From: Rivihabitans pingtungensis
GTDB lineage: Bacteria > Pseudomonadota > Gammaproteobacteria > Burkholderiales > Aquaspirillaceae
Direction: 5' to 3'
Assembly (NCBI RefSeq): GCF_003201855.1
Contig: NZ_QJKI01000012.1
Span: forward strand, 38,095 to 102,094
Length of the DNA: 64,000 nt
Shown: positions 1 through 8,633 of the stretch, piece after piece
Numbering within the stretch: position 1 is the first letter of the stretch
Layout of the letters: every line of letters starts with the position of its first letter
The notes under the pieces: generated by a model
What the model was told of the DNA's origin: nothing
Databases searched by the model: none
What the model saw: the letters and a program-made list of their open reading frames with translations, nothing else
Made by a program: the position numbers and the translations under genes

Positions 1-639
1 CAGCGCTGGGCCGCCGCCGACGCCGCCGGGCGCTTTGCCGACGAGCTGATTCCGCTGCAGATTCCGCAGAAAAAAGGCGAGCCCACCACGGTGACGCGCG
101 ACGAGCACCCGCGCCCGGACACCACGCTGGAGCAACTGGCGCGACTCAAGGGCGTCAACGGCCCGGAACTGAGCGTCACCGCCGGCAATTCGTCTGGCGT
201 CAACGACGGCGCCTGCGCGCTGTTGCTGGCCTCGGCCGCCGCCGCCCAGCGCCATGGCCTGACCCCGCTGGCGCGGGTGGTGGGCATGGCCACCGCCGGC
301 GTGCCGCCGCGCATCATGGGCTTTGGCCCGGCCCCGGCGGTGAAAAAAGTGCTGGCGCACACCGGCCTGACGCTGGCCGACATGGACGTGATCGAACTCA
401 ACGAAGCCTTTGCCGCCCAGGCGCTGGCCGTGCTGCGCGACCTGGGGCTGGCCGACGACGCCAGCCACGTCAACCCCAATGGCGGCGCCATCGCCATGGG
501 CCACCCGCTGGGCATGAGCGGCGCCCGGCTGGTGACCACTGCCGCGTATGAACTGCGCCGCCGTGGTGGCCGCTACGCGCTGTGCACCATGTGCATTGGC
601 GTAGGCCAGGGCATCGCCATGGTGATCGAGCGGGTGTGA
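1..639 (+). CDS. Acetyl-CoA acyltransferase (thiolase), 3-oxoadipyl-CoA thiolase-like, 5' truncated by window edge
   Basis: The frame is open from base 1, so this is the C-terminal 212 residues of a thiolase of about 400 residues; the N-terminal half with the acylated cysteine lies outside the window. Visible motifs are NEAFAAQ, the active-site histidine in [10 protein letters not shown], and the second catalytic cysteine in [10 protein letters not shown]. Thiolases cleave 3-ketoacyl-CoA to acetyl-CoA and a shortened acyl-CoA in the cytoplasm. The [19 protein letters not shown] stretch resembles the 3-oxoadipyl-CoA thiolases PcaF/PaaJ of aromatic-acid catabolism. The genes that follow (binding protein, two crotonases, porin, all on the same strand at short spacing) support a catabolic operon entering from the left. 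The family is certain; the substrate is inferred. Confidence 0.93.
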   Translation, partial: QRWAAADAAGRFADELIPLQIPQKKGEPTTVTRDEHPRPDTTLEQLARLKGVNGPELSVTAGNSSGVNDGACALLLASAAAAQRHGLTPLARVVGMATAGVPPRIMGFGPAPAVKKVLAHTGLTLADMDVIELNEAFAAQALAVLRDLGLADDASHVNPNGGAIAMGHPLGMSGARLVTTAAYELRRRGGRYALCTMCIGVGQGIAMVIERV

Positions 640-677
640 CCGCGCTTTACCCCATAACCATCAGGAGAGACCACATC

Positions 678-1829
678 ATGCAAGCATCCATCCGCAACAC
701 CCTGTTTGGCCTGGCGCTCGCCGTGGCGGCCGGTCACGCCAGCGGCGCAGAGCCGATCAAAATCGGCTCGGTGCTGTCGGTCACCGGCCCGGCGGCGTTT
801 TTGGGCGACCCCGAACTGAAAACCCTGCAAATGTACGTCGAGGACATCAACAAAAAAGGCGGCGTGCTGGGCCGGCCCTTGCAACTGGTGCACTACGACG
901 ACGGCAGCGACGCCAACAAGGCCAATGGTTTTGCCAAGCGGCTGATCGACGACGACAAGGTGGACGTGCTGATTGGCGGCACCACCACTGGCTCGACCAT
1001 GTCGATGGTGCCGCTGGTCGAGCGCGCCGGCCTGCCGTTCATCTCGCTGGCCGGCGCGGTGCCGATTATCGAGCCGGTGAAGAAATGGGTGTTCAAAACC
1101 CCGCACACCGACCGCATGGCCGCCGAAAAGATCTTTGAAGACATGAAAAAGCGCGGCCTGAGCAAGGTGGCGCTGCTGTCGGAAACCTCGGGCTTTGGCC
1201 AGTCGGGCAAAAAAGAAACCGAAGCAGTAGCCGGCAAATACGGCGTCAGCCTGGTGGCCAATGAAACCTATGGGCCCAAAGACACCGACATGAGCCCGCA
1301 GCTGACCAAGATCAAGAACACCCCCGGCGTGCAGGCTCTGTTCATCTTTGGCCTGGGCCAGGGCCCGGCCATCGCCACCAAGAACTACAAGCAACTGGGG
1401 CTGACCCTGCCCTTGTACCACGCCCACGGCGTGGCCTCGGAAGAGTTCATCAAGCTGGCCGGCCCGGCGGCCGAAGGCGTGCGACTGCCGGCGACGGCTT
1501 TGCTGGTGATCGACAAACTGGACGCCAAAGACCCACAAAAACCGGTGGTCACCGACTACGCCCGTGCGTTTCAGGCGCGCTGGAAAACCGATGTGTCTTC
1601 GTTTGGCGGTTATGCCTACGACGGGCTGATGCTGACGGTGGATGCCATCAAGCGCGCCGGCAGCGCCGACAAGGCCAAGGTGCGCGACGCACTGGAAGCC
1701 ACCAAGGGTTATGTCGGCGCCAGCGGCAAGGTAAATATGAGCGCCAGCGACCATATGGGACTGGATTTGTCGGCCTTCCGCCTGGTGGAAATCAAAGCCG
1801 GTGACTGGGCGTTGTTGGGCAGCAAGTGA
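678..1829 (+). CDS. Branched-chain amino acid/aromatic acid-type ABC transporter periplasmic binding protein
   Basis: A protein of 383 residues starting at an ATG preceded by AGGAGA; an upstream in-frame start would lie inside the thiolase. The N-terminus is a Sec signal (hydrophobic core LFGLALAVAAG, probable cleavage near ASGAEP). The mature part begins IKIGSVLSVTGPAAFLGD, typical of type-I periplasmic binding proteins (Peripla_BP_6, LivJ-like), with YDDGSDANKA and a C-terminal SFGGYAYDG block. It should capture a small carboxylate in the periplasm for an ABC permease, but no permease or ATPase genes are in the window. Its position between a thiolase and an enoyl-CoA hydratase suggests an aromatic or branched acid degraded through CoA thioesters. 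The ligand cannot be read from sequence. Confidence 0.92.
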   Translation: MQASIRNTLFGLALAVAAGHASGAEPIKIGSVLSVTGPAAFLGDPELKTLQMYVEDINKKGGVLGRPLQLVHYDDGSDANKANGFAKRLIDDDKVDVLIGGTTTGSTMSMVPLVERAGLPFISLAGAVPIIEPVKKWVFKTPHTDRMAAEKIFEDMKKRGLSKVALLSETSGFGQSGKKETEAVAGKYGVSLVANETYGPKDTDMSPQLTKIKNTPGVQALFIFGLGQGPAIATKNYKQLGLTLPLYHAHGVASEEFIKLAGPAAEGVRLPATALLVIDKLDAKDPQKPVVTDYARAFQARWKTDVSSFGGYAYDGLMLTVDAIKRAGSADKAKVRDALEATKGYVGASGKVNMSASDHMGLDLSAFRLVEIKAGDWALLGSK

Positions 1830-1839
1830 AAGGGCCGTC

Positions 1840-2616
1840 ATGACTGATTCTGTGCTCACCGAAACCCACGGCCGGGTGGGGCTGATCCGCTTTAACCGCC
1901 CCGAGGCGATGAATGCGCTGAACGCCGACGTGGTGGCGGCGCTGGCCGCCGCCATCGACGACTTTGAAGCCAACCCGGACATCGGCTGTCTGGTGCTCAC
2001 CGGCAGCGACACGGTGTTTGCCGCTGGCGCCGATATCGGCTTCATGAAGGATTTCAGCTATCTGCACGCCTACCGGACAGACTTTGTCACCACCGGCGGC
2101 TGGGAGCGGCTGAAAACCACCCGCAAGCCGGTGATTGCCGCCGTGGCGGGCTTTGCCCTGGGCGGCGGCTGCGAGCTGGCGATGATGTGCGACATGATTT
2201 TTGCCGCCGACACCGCCAAATTCGGCCAGCCGGAAATCCGCCTGGGCACGATGCCCGGCGCTGGCGGCACCCAGCGCCTGCCGCGCGCGGTGGGCAAGGC
2301 CAAGGCCATGGACCTGTGCCTGAGCGCGCGCATGATGGACGCCGCCGAAGCCGAGCGCGCCGGCCTGGTGGCGCGCCTCTACCCGGCGGCGCAACTGCTG
2401 GAAGAAACCCTGAAGGCCGCGCAGACCATCGCCGGCTTCTCGCTGCCGGTGACGATGATGATCAAGGAATCGGTTAATCGCGCCTTTGAAAGCAGCCTGA
2501 ACGAGGGCCTGCTGTTCGAGCGTCGGGTGTTTCACGCCACCTTCACCCTGGACGACCAGCGCGAAGGCATGCAGGCGTTTGCCGACAAGCGCAAGCCGGT
2601 GTTCCGCCATCAATAG
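1840..2616 (+). CDS. Enoyl-CoA hydratase (PaaF/EchA type)
   Basis: A protein of 258 residues of the crotonase superfamily. The two catalytic glutamates are present, E112 in GGGCELAM and E132 in QPEIRLGTMPGAGGTQRL, with the oxyanion-hole segments AAGADIG and GFALGGG. It should hydrate trans-2-enoyl-CoA to 3-hydroxyacyl-CoA. Sequence style and neighbouring thiolase fit the PaaF-like 2,3-dehydroadipyl-CoA hydratase of phenylacetate breakdown, although a general beta-oxidation role is possible. The ATG at 1840 has a GAAAGGG ribosome site and lies 10 bases after the binding-protein stop, so the genes are co-transcribed. The longer upstream frame overlaps the previous gene and was rejected. Confidence 0.93.
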   Translation: MTDSVLTETHGRVGLIRFNRPEAMNALNADVVAALAAAIDDFEANPDIGCLVLTGSDTVFAAGADIGFMKDFSYLHAYRTDFVTTGGWERLKTTRKPVIAAVAGFALGGGCELAMMCDMIFAADTAKFGQPEIRLGTMPGAGGTQRLPRAVGKAKAMDLCLSARMMDAAEAERAGLVARLYPAAQLLEETLKAAQTIAGFSLPVTMMIKESVNRAFESSLNEGLLFERRVFHATFTLDDQREGMQAFADKRKPVFRHQ

Positions 2617-2624
2617 AGAGAGCC

Positions 2625-3410
2625 ATGTCTTATTCCACCCTTGAAATCCAGCGCAATGGCGCAGTGGCCACGCTGTGGATGAACCGCCCGGAAGTGTTCA
2701 ACGCTTTTGACGAGCAGTTGATCGCCGAGCTTACCCAGGCCTGCCAGGCGCTGGACCACGACGACAGCGTGCGCGTGGTGGTGCTGGCTGGGCGCGGCCG
2801 GCATTTTTCGGCCGGCGCCGACCTGAACTGGATGCGCCGCGCCGCCAGCCACGGCGAAGCAGAAAACCTGGCCGACGCCCGCCAGTTTGCCCGCATGCTG
2901 CGCACCCTGGCCACCTTGTCCAAACCCACCGTCGCCCGCGTGCACGGCGCGGCGCTGGGCGGCGGCACGGGGCTGACCGCCGCCTGCCAGATGGCCATCG
3001 CCAGCGATGACGCGGTGTTTTCTACCTCGGAAGTGCGCTTTGGCATCATCCCGGCGGTGATCAGCCCCTATGTGTTGCAGGCCATCGGCCCGCGCCAGGC
3101 GCAGCGCTATTTTCAAAGCGGCGAGCGTTTTGACGCCGCGCGCGCCTTGGCCATGGGCCTGGTCAGCGAGGTGGCCCCGGCCGCCCAGCTGGACGCGCGG
3201 GTGGCGGCGCTGGCCGAGTCGCTGTGCGCCGGCGGCCCGTGCGCACAACGCGCCGCCCGCGAGCTGATTGCCGCCGTACACGGCCGCCCGCTGGGCGAAG
3301 CCACCGACGAAGACACCGCCCAGCGCATTGCCCGCCAGCGCGCCACCGCCGAAGCGCGCGAAGGCATCGCCGCCTTTCTGGAAAAACGCCCGGCCGACTG
3401 GCTGCGCTGA
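2625..3410 (+). CDS. Crotonase-fold enzyme, methylglutaconyl-CoA hydratase (LiuC)-like
   Basis: A protein of 261 residues, 8 bases behind the previous hydratase, with an AGAGAG ribosome site. The crotonase fold is shown by FSAGADLNWM, HGAALGGGTGL and SEVRFGIIPAVISPYV. The first catalytic glutamate of classical hydratases is glycine here (GGGTGL, residue 116) while the second (E136) is kept. That pattern, with ADLNWM and PAVISPYV, is typical of the LiuC/AtuE group acting on carboxylated branched enoyl-CoAs in leucine or acyclic-terpene degradation. No other liu genes are visible, so the substrate may be a different branched or aromatic-derived enoyl-CoA of this operon. Family confident; exact reaction tentative. 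Confidence 0.88.
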   Translation: MSYSTLEIQRNGAVATLWMNRPEVFNAFDEQLIAELTQACQALDHDDSVRVVVLAGRGRHFSAGADLNWMRRAASHGEAENLADARQFARMLRTLATLSKPTVARVHGAALGGGTGLTAACQMAIASDDAVFSTSEVRFGIIPAVISPYVLQAIGPRQAQRYFQSGERFDAARALAMGLVSEVAPAAQLDARVAALAESLCAGGPCAQRAARELIAAVHGRPLGEATDEDTAQRIARQRATAEAREGIAAFLEKRPADWLR

Positions 3411-3461
3411 GCCTTGCCGGATTCTGCTGTTCACCACAACAACCATTGGAGGAAGACACCC

Positions 3462-4613
3462 ATGACCCTGAATCGCCCCCTGCTGGCCCTCACCCTCAGC
3501 GGCCTGTCCACCGCTGCCCTGGCCGATGTCACCCTGTACGGCGCCATCGACGAAACCCTGGAGAGCGTTTCCGCCCGTGGCGCGGCCAATAGCGCGCTGA
3601 ACATCGGCCAGACCACCCGCGTGACGTCCAACAGTTCGCTGATCGGTTTCAAGGGCGCTGAAGATCTGGGCAATGGCCTGAAAGCCATCTGGCAGGTGGA
3701 AAGCGGCCTGGCCATCGACACTGGCGGCGGCAATTTTGGCACCCGCGACACCTTTATCGGCCTGACCGGCCCGAGCATGGGCACGCTGCAATTGGGTTAT
3801 CTGACTTCGTCCGCCCGCGCGATGGGCGGGATTTTTGATATCAACAAGGCCGGCACCGGCATTGGCATGTCGGCGGCCTTGTTGGGCAAGTTGGGCAATC
3901 TGGCGGTGACCGATGCCGCGCTGAAAACCCAGGCCACTGGCCAGATTGCGCTGTTCGACAGCCGCTTGCGCAATTCGGTGCAGTACACCACGCCGACCTT
4001 CAACAACTTTTCGGGCAGTGCGCTGTACAGCACGGGCGAGAATGGCGTCGGCCCGCGTGCTTACAACGCCAATATCGGCGTGAAGTACGACGACGGCGCC
4101 TGGTTTGCCGCACTGGCTTACACCCGCTCGACCACCGGCGCGGACAACAGCTCGGCGACCAGCGTCAGCGCGTTCGAAAAAGTCAGCGATCTGCGCGCGG
4201 CGCTGACTTATCGCTTTTCGGCCAACACCCGCATCGGCCTGATGTATGACCGCACCGACGGCGATCTGACCCGCGCAGGCGCGCTGGCCTATGGCGGCAG
4301 CGATGTGAAGCAGTCGGTGTGGTATGTCAACGGCGCGCTGGGCATCGGCGCCAATGGCCGCATCATTGCTCAGTACGGCCAGGCCGGCAAACTCAGCGGC
4401 GGCAGCGCGGCATTGGCCGATAGCGGCAAGGCGCGCCACTACACCTTGGGCTATGAGCATGATTTGTCCAAGCGCACGCTGTTCAAGGCGATTTACAGCG
4501 AGATTCGCAATAATCGCGCGGCCAATTACGATTTTGGCATCGGCAGCATTGGCGGGGTGGCGGCCGGCGCGGATCCGCGCGGCTTTGCCGTCGGCTTGCG
4601 TCATACCTTCTGA
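3462..4613 (+). CDS. Outer-membrane trimeric porin (Neisseria/Comamonas-type, Porin_4)
   Basis: A protein of 383 residues with a signal peptide (LLALTLSGLSTAALA, cut before DVTLYG). DVTLYGAIDETLE, GFKGAEDLGNGLKAIWQVE, FGTRDTFIGLTG and the terminal RHTF with a final phenylalanine are hallmarks of betaproteobacterial 16-strand general porins exported to the outer membrane. The start has a strong GGAGGAAG site 7 bases upstream. Placed 51 bases behind the hydratase with a terminator after it, it is likely the last gene of the catabolic operon, providing uptake of the substrate across the outer membrane. Substrate selectivity is not visible. Confidence 0.94.
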   Translation: MTLNRPLLALTLSGLSTAALADVTLYGAIDETLESVSARGAANSALNIGQTTRVTSNSSLIGFKGAEDLGNGLKAIWQVESGLAIDTGGGNFGTRDTFIGLTGPSMGTLQLGYLTSSARAMGGIFDINKAGTGIGMSAALLGKLGNLAVTDAALKTQATGQIALFDSRLRNSVQYTTPTFNNFSGSALYSTGENGVGPRAYNANIGVKYDDGAWFAALAYTRSTTGADNSSATSVSAFEKVSDLRAALTYRFSANTRIGLMYDRTDGDLTRAGALAYGGSDVKQSVWYVNGALGIGANGRIIAQYGQAGKLSGGSAALADSGKARHYTLGYEHDLSKRTLFKAIYSEIRNNRAANYDFGIGSIGGVAAGADPRGFAVGLRHTF

Positions 4614-4666
4614 TGGGTGTTTCAGCGTCTGCCTGATTGGGTGGCGTTGCGTTTCCCCAGCTTGGG

Positions 4667-4695
4667 CCTCCGCCGGCAGTCGGAGGTCTTTTTTT
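4667..4695 (+). terminator. Rho-independent terminator of the catabolic/porin operon
   Basis: Inverted arms CCTCCG (4667-4672) and CGGAGG (4681-4686) are followed by TCTTTTTTT. It lies 53 bases after the porin stop. Its T run ends only 24 bases before the start codon of the next gene, which shares the strand (see findings). Confidence 0.85.
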
Positions 4696-4718
4696 GCCCA
4701 TTCTGCAAGGAGTTGGCC

Positions 4719-6353
4719 ATGCAGCCGATGCCGTCCGTCACGCCGATGTCCACCGAGCGGCCGTTTCCGCGCGGCCAGGTGGTGGTATGCCAGTATGACT
4801 TTAATTTTCATCTGACCTACGTCAACCCGGCGTTTGCCCGCATGCTGGGCTACAGCCGCGAAGAACTGGTGGGCCAGCCGCTGAAACGCATTGCCCACCC
4901 CGGCATTCCGCAGGCGCTGCTGGACGACATCCGCGCCACCACCGGGCGCGGCCAGCCCTGGCGCGGCATGGCCAAAACCTTGCGCCGCGATGGCGGCTAT
5001 GTGTGGTCGGAGTCCTTGATCATTCCGGTGCTCAAGCGCGGCGAAGTCACCGGCTATATGTCGATCCGCAGCGAGGCCAGCCCGCAGCGCATCGCCGCCG
5101 AAGAACAACGCTACCGCGACATCCACGCTGGCGCGCGCCGTTATCACGAAGGGCGCGCGCCAGACTGGACGCGGGTGACGGCGTTTCACCTGCTGGCGAC
5201 GCTGGGCACGGCGGCCACGCTGTCCGCCTTGTGTGCGCTGATGCTGTGGTGGGCGCCGGGCTGGCTGGCCGGGCGCGAAGGCGGGCTGGCGGCGCTGGCC
5301 GGCGGCTGCTGGCTGCTGACCCTGCTGGCCGCGCGCTGGCTGGGCCGGCGCACGCTGCGCGGGCTGGGCGACATCATCGGCCATTTTCACCGTATGGCCG
5401 AGGGCGATCTCAGCCATGAAATTCCAGTCGGTGGCCGGGACGAAGTGGGCCGGGTGCTGGAAGCGCTGGCGGTGATGCAGGGGCATTTGCAGGTGCTGCT
5501 GGACGAAGTCGGTGCAGCAGCGCACACCACCGAGCAGGAAAACCTCGCCCTGCTGGCCGGCATTGACGCGCTGGGCCAGTCGGCGCAGCAGCGGCTGGAT
5601 GGCATGGCGCAGTTGCGCGCAGTCAGCGCCGACACTCTGGCGGCGGTGGGCCGCGCCGACGCCGATGCGCAGGCCTGCGCCGACGCGGCGCGCGATTCGC
5701 TGGCGCTGGCGGCCGAGGGGCGCCGCCGGCTGAACATGGCGGCGGATGCCGCCACCGATGCCCGCGCCACGGTGGACAGCACCGGCGAGACGCTGGGCCG
5801 GCTGGAGGACGCCATTCGCGAGGTGGAAAAAATGTCGGCGCTGATTGGCGACATTGCCGCGCAAACCCATTTGCTGGCGCTGAACGCCGCCATCGAGGCC
5901 GCCCGTGCTGGCGAGCAGGGGCGCGGTTTTGCCGTGGTGGCCGACGAAGTGCGCAAGCTGGCCGAACACACCAGCGGCAGCATTGCCTCGATCAGCCAGC
6001 GCGCCGGCGACATCCGCGCGGTCAGCCGTCTGGCGCGCGACGGCATGCAGGCTGCCGCCCGCCAGGCGCACTGCGCCAGCGCGGCAGTGGAGGCCGGCCG
6101 CGACAATGTGGCGGCCATGGCCGGCCACAGCGAAGCGATGAGCGCGCGCGTGGGCCAGATTGCCCAGGCCTGCGCCGCGCTGGGCGAGGCGATGACCGCT
6201 GCCCGCCAGCAGGTGGAAGATGCCCACCAGCAAACCAGCCGCGACCAGCATCGCCTGACGGCGGTGAATGCCGGCGTGGCCGCCGTGCGCGGCGAAATCG
6301 CCGCACTGGCCGAGCGCATCGGCCGCTTTCGCGTGGCGCGCGGGCGCGGCTGA
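4719..6353 (+). CDS. aer: Aer-like PAS-domain energy-taxis methyl-accepting chemoreceptor
   Basis: A protein of 544 residues. Residues about 20-120 form a PAS domain with the Aer signatures [24 protein letters not shown] and GYMSIR, where E. coli Aer binds FAD. A hydrophobic stretch at about 152-208 is the membrane anchor, split by a short polar segment. HAMP follows ([22 protein letters not shown]). The signalling hairpin tip [19 protein letters not shown] is near residue 385. The protein should sense redox or oxygen through the PAS flavin and signal to CheW/CheA at the membrane. The ATG at 4719 was chosen for its AAGGAG site; the upstream ATG at 4617 would translate through the terminator hairpin. 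No che genes are nearby, so it is an orphan receptor. Confidence 0.9.
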   Translation: MQPMPSVTPMSTERPFPRGQVVVCQYDFNFHLTYVNPAFARMLGYSREELVGQPLKRIAHPGIPQALLDDIRATTGRGQPWRGMAKTLRRDGGYVWSESLIIPVLKRGEVTGYMSIRSEASPQRIAAEEQRYRDIHAGARRYHEGRAPDWTRVTAFHLLATLGTAATLSALCALMLWWAPGWLAGREGGLAALAGGCWLLTLLAARWLGRRTLRGLGDIIGHFHRMAEGDLSHEIPVGGRDEVGRVLEALAVMQGHLQVLLDEVGAAAHTTEQENLALLAGIDALGQSAQQRLDGMAQLRAVSADTLAAVGRADADAQACADAARDSLALAAEGRRRLNMAADAATDARATVDSTGETLGRLEDAIREVEKMSALIGDIAAQTHLLALNAAIEAARAGEQGRGFAVVADEVRKLAEHTSGSIASISQRAGDIRAVSRLARDGMQAAARQAHCASAAVEAGRDNVAAMAGHSEAMSARVGQIAQACAALGEAMTAARQQVEDAHQQTSRDQHRLTAVNAGVAAVRGEIAALAERIGRFRVARGRG

Positions 6354-6425
6354 GGCTGCGTCATCGCCGTGCAGGTGGAGGGGTGCGCCGTATGATTTCT
6401 GGCCTGCCCGGCCAGCCGTGCGGCT

Positions 6426-8633
6426 TCAGCGCGGTGGCCGGGCACCGGGCCTGGCCACCGCACCGCGCACTTCAAAGGTGAGTTTTTGCACCGTCTTGCC
6501 TTGCGCGTTCAGGAGTTCCAGCGTGTGGCGGCCCGGCCAGGGAAACCACGGCACGGCATCGCCCCGGCCCACCGGGCGGCCATCGATGCGCCATTGCGAA
6601 CCGGGCACGCCGCGTGCGCGCAGCAGCAGGCGCTGGTGTTTGGGCGGGATGTCCGGGTCGATGGCGTACACACTGCCAGGCAGCGGCGAAACAATGCCAG
6701 GCGCCTGACTGTCGCTGGCGCGCACGGCAACAATCTCGCGCTGCTCGCTGCCTGCCAGAAAATACTCCTCACGCTCGGCTTCCACCTCGTCGGCGTAGTG
6801 CACGCGCTGACGCTGCACGCCGGCCGGCGGCGCGGGCGGTGGCGACGGCGTGTGCTGGTGCAGGGCGTTGAGCACATCCAGCCACACCGGCGCCGCACCG
6901 TGCATGCCAGACACATCCCACATCGGCTGGCCGCTGGCGTTGCCCACCCACACGCCAACGGTATAGCGGCGGCTGAAGCCCAATGCCCAGTTGTCGCGCA
7001 TGTCCTTGCTGGTGCCGGTTTTCACTGCGCTCCAATAGCGGGTGGACAGGGCGCTTTCCAGCCCGAAGGTGCGCGAGCGCGCGCCACGGTCGGCCAGAAT
7101 GTCGGCGATGATAAAGCTGGATGCCGCGTCCAGCAGGCGCACCGGCCTGGCCGGCGGGGCATCCAGCGTCCAGCGCGGCGGGCTGGCCAATCCGCCCTGC
7201 GCCAGCGTGCGGTAGGCATTGGTCAAATCCAGCAGACGCACATCCGCCGCGCCCAGGGCCAGACTATAGCCATAAAAATCACCGTCACGGGTCAGCGTGC
7301 CCAGGCCCAGCGCGTGCAGGCGGTCACGCAACAGGCGCGGGCTGACCATCGCGACGGTGCGCACGGCAGGAATGTTCAACGACGCGCCCAGCGCACTGCG
7401 CACCGACACCAGGCCTTTGAAATCACGGGAATAATTTTGCGGCGAATACAGCCCGCCAGCGGTGGCCATGTCCAGCGGACTGTCGTCCAGCAAGGCGGCG
7501 GCGGTGAGGTAGCGCTGTTGCAGCGCCAGCTGATACAAAAACGGCTTGAGCGTCGAGCCGGCCTGGCGCGGCGCGGTGACGCCGTCCACCTCGCGCGCGG
7601 CGGACAATTCACCACTGGAGCCCACCCAGGCCAGGATGTCGCCGCTGGCGTTATCCAGCACCAGCACCGCGCCGTCTTCTACATGACGCCGGGCCAGGCT
7701 GGCCAGATGGCGGTGCAGGACAGCGGCAGCCAGCCGTTGCAGGCGGGCGTCCAGCGTAGTGCGCACCACCCGGCCGGCCGGGTCGCGGCGCTGCTCGGCC
7801 AGCTTGCGGGCAAAATGCGGGGCCAGTTGTACGGTCAGCGCCTGGCCACCCTGCCGACGGCCAAGCGCCTGCTGAGTCAGCAAGGTCAGTTGCTGGCAGG
7901 CGCGCTGGCCGGCGGCGGCATCTGGTGCGGGCAGATGCAGTTGGACGGCCTCGTCAGCCTGCATGTCTTGATATACCGTGCAGGCGCGGCGGCTGAGCGT
8001 GGCAGCGTCGGCATTCGGGCCACGCAGCAGGGCGGCCAGGATGGCGGCTTCCTGGCGGTTCAGACCGTCGGGCAGTTTGTCGAACAAGGCCCGCGACACC
8101 GCGCCCACGCCCACCAGCTCGCCGCGAAAGCTCACCAGATTCAGATACGCCTCCAAAATCTCGGCCTTGCGCCAATGGCGCTCCAGCGCAACAGCCGACC
8201 AGCCCTGGCCCAGTTTCTGCCAGACGCTGCGCCCGCCAGCGCCCGCCTTCAGCTCGGCGTCCAGCAGGCCGGCCAGTTGCATGGTCAGCGTCGAGGCGCC
8301 ACGGGTGCGGGTGTTCCACAGATTGGCCCAGGCGGCAGCAGCCACCCCCGACCAATCCACGCCACTATGCTGGTAAAAGCGTCGATCTTCAGACAAGACC
8401 AGGGCATGGCGCAGTGCCGGCGACATCTCGGCCAGGCTCACCCAGTCCTGCCGGCGCGCCTGCTTGTCGCGGCGCAGGCGCTGGATTTCTTCGCCATGGC
8501 GATCGACATACACCACATCCGACGCCAGCCAGGCGGCCTTGACCTCGGCCAGACTGGGTGTCGCCTGCGCTGTGCTGGCCAGCATCAGCCCGCAGACCAG
8601 CACGAGCGCGCGCCATCCCGTCTTAACGCGCAT
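6426..8633 (-). CDS. pbpC: Penicillin-binding protein 1C (bifunctional transglycosylase/transpeptidase)
   Basis: A protein of 735 residues with an N-terminal hydrophobic signal/anchor. The transglycosylase (GT51) motifs are EDRRFYQHSGVDW (residues 82-94) and RGASTLTMQLA (111-121). The transpeptidase motifs are S360-TLK, SLN at 418-420 and KTG at 538-540, and a BiPBP_C-like beta domain ends the protein. PBP1C polymerises glycan strands on the periplasmic face of the inner membrane. Its first codons overlap the end of the alpha-2-macroglobulin gene by 11 bases, the conserved yfhM-pbpC pairing, so the two are translationally linked. An inverted repeat (GCGGTGGCC/GGCCACCGC) covers the stop-codon region. 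Confidence 0.95.
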   Translation of the reverse strand: MRVKTGWRALVLVCGLMLASTAQATPSLAEVKAAWLASDVVYVDRHGEEIQRLRRDKQARRQDWVSLAEMSPALRHALVLSEDRRFYQHSGVDWSGVAAAAWANLWNTRTRGASTLTMQLAGLLDAELKAGAGGRSVWQKLGQGWSAVALERHWRKAEILEAYLNLVSFRGELVGVGAVSRALFDKLPDGLNRQEAAILAALLRGPNADAATLSRRACTVYQDMQADEAVQLHLPAPDAAAGQRACQQLTLLTQQALGRRQGGQALTVQLAPHFARKLAEQRRDPAGRVVRTTLDARLQRLAAAVLHRHLASLARRHVEDGAVLVLDNASGDILAWVGSSGELSAAREVDGVTAPRQAGSTLKPFLYQLALQQRYLTAAALLDDSPLDMATAGGLYSPQNYSRDFKGLVSVRSALGASLNIPAVRTVAMVSPRLLRDRLHALGLGTLTRDGDFYGYSLALGAADVRLLDLTNAYRTLAQGGLASPPRWTLDAPPARPVRLLDAASSFIIADILADRGARSRTFGLESALSTRYWSAVKTGTSKDMRDNWALGFSRRYTVGVWVGNASGQPMWDVSGMHGAAPVWLDVLNALHQHTPSPPPAPPAGVQRQRVHYADEVEAEREEYFLAGSEQREIVAVRASDSQAPGIVSPLPGSVYAIDPDIPPKHQRLLLRARGVPGSQWRIDGRPVGRGDAVPWFPWPGRHTLELLNAQGKTVQKLTFEVRGAVARPGARPPR

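Noticed and set aside
2610..6251. Very long minus-strand open frame (1213 codons) opposite the hydratases, porin and aer
   Set aside because: It mirrors several verified genes, is rich in Ala/Gly/His/Arg/Gln as expected from antisense of GC-rich codons, and crosses gene borders and the terminator.
6399..6415. Terminator between aer and pbpC (CTGGCC/GGCCAG)
   Set aside because: Only a 6-base stem and no T run on either strand.
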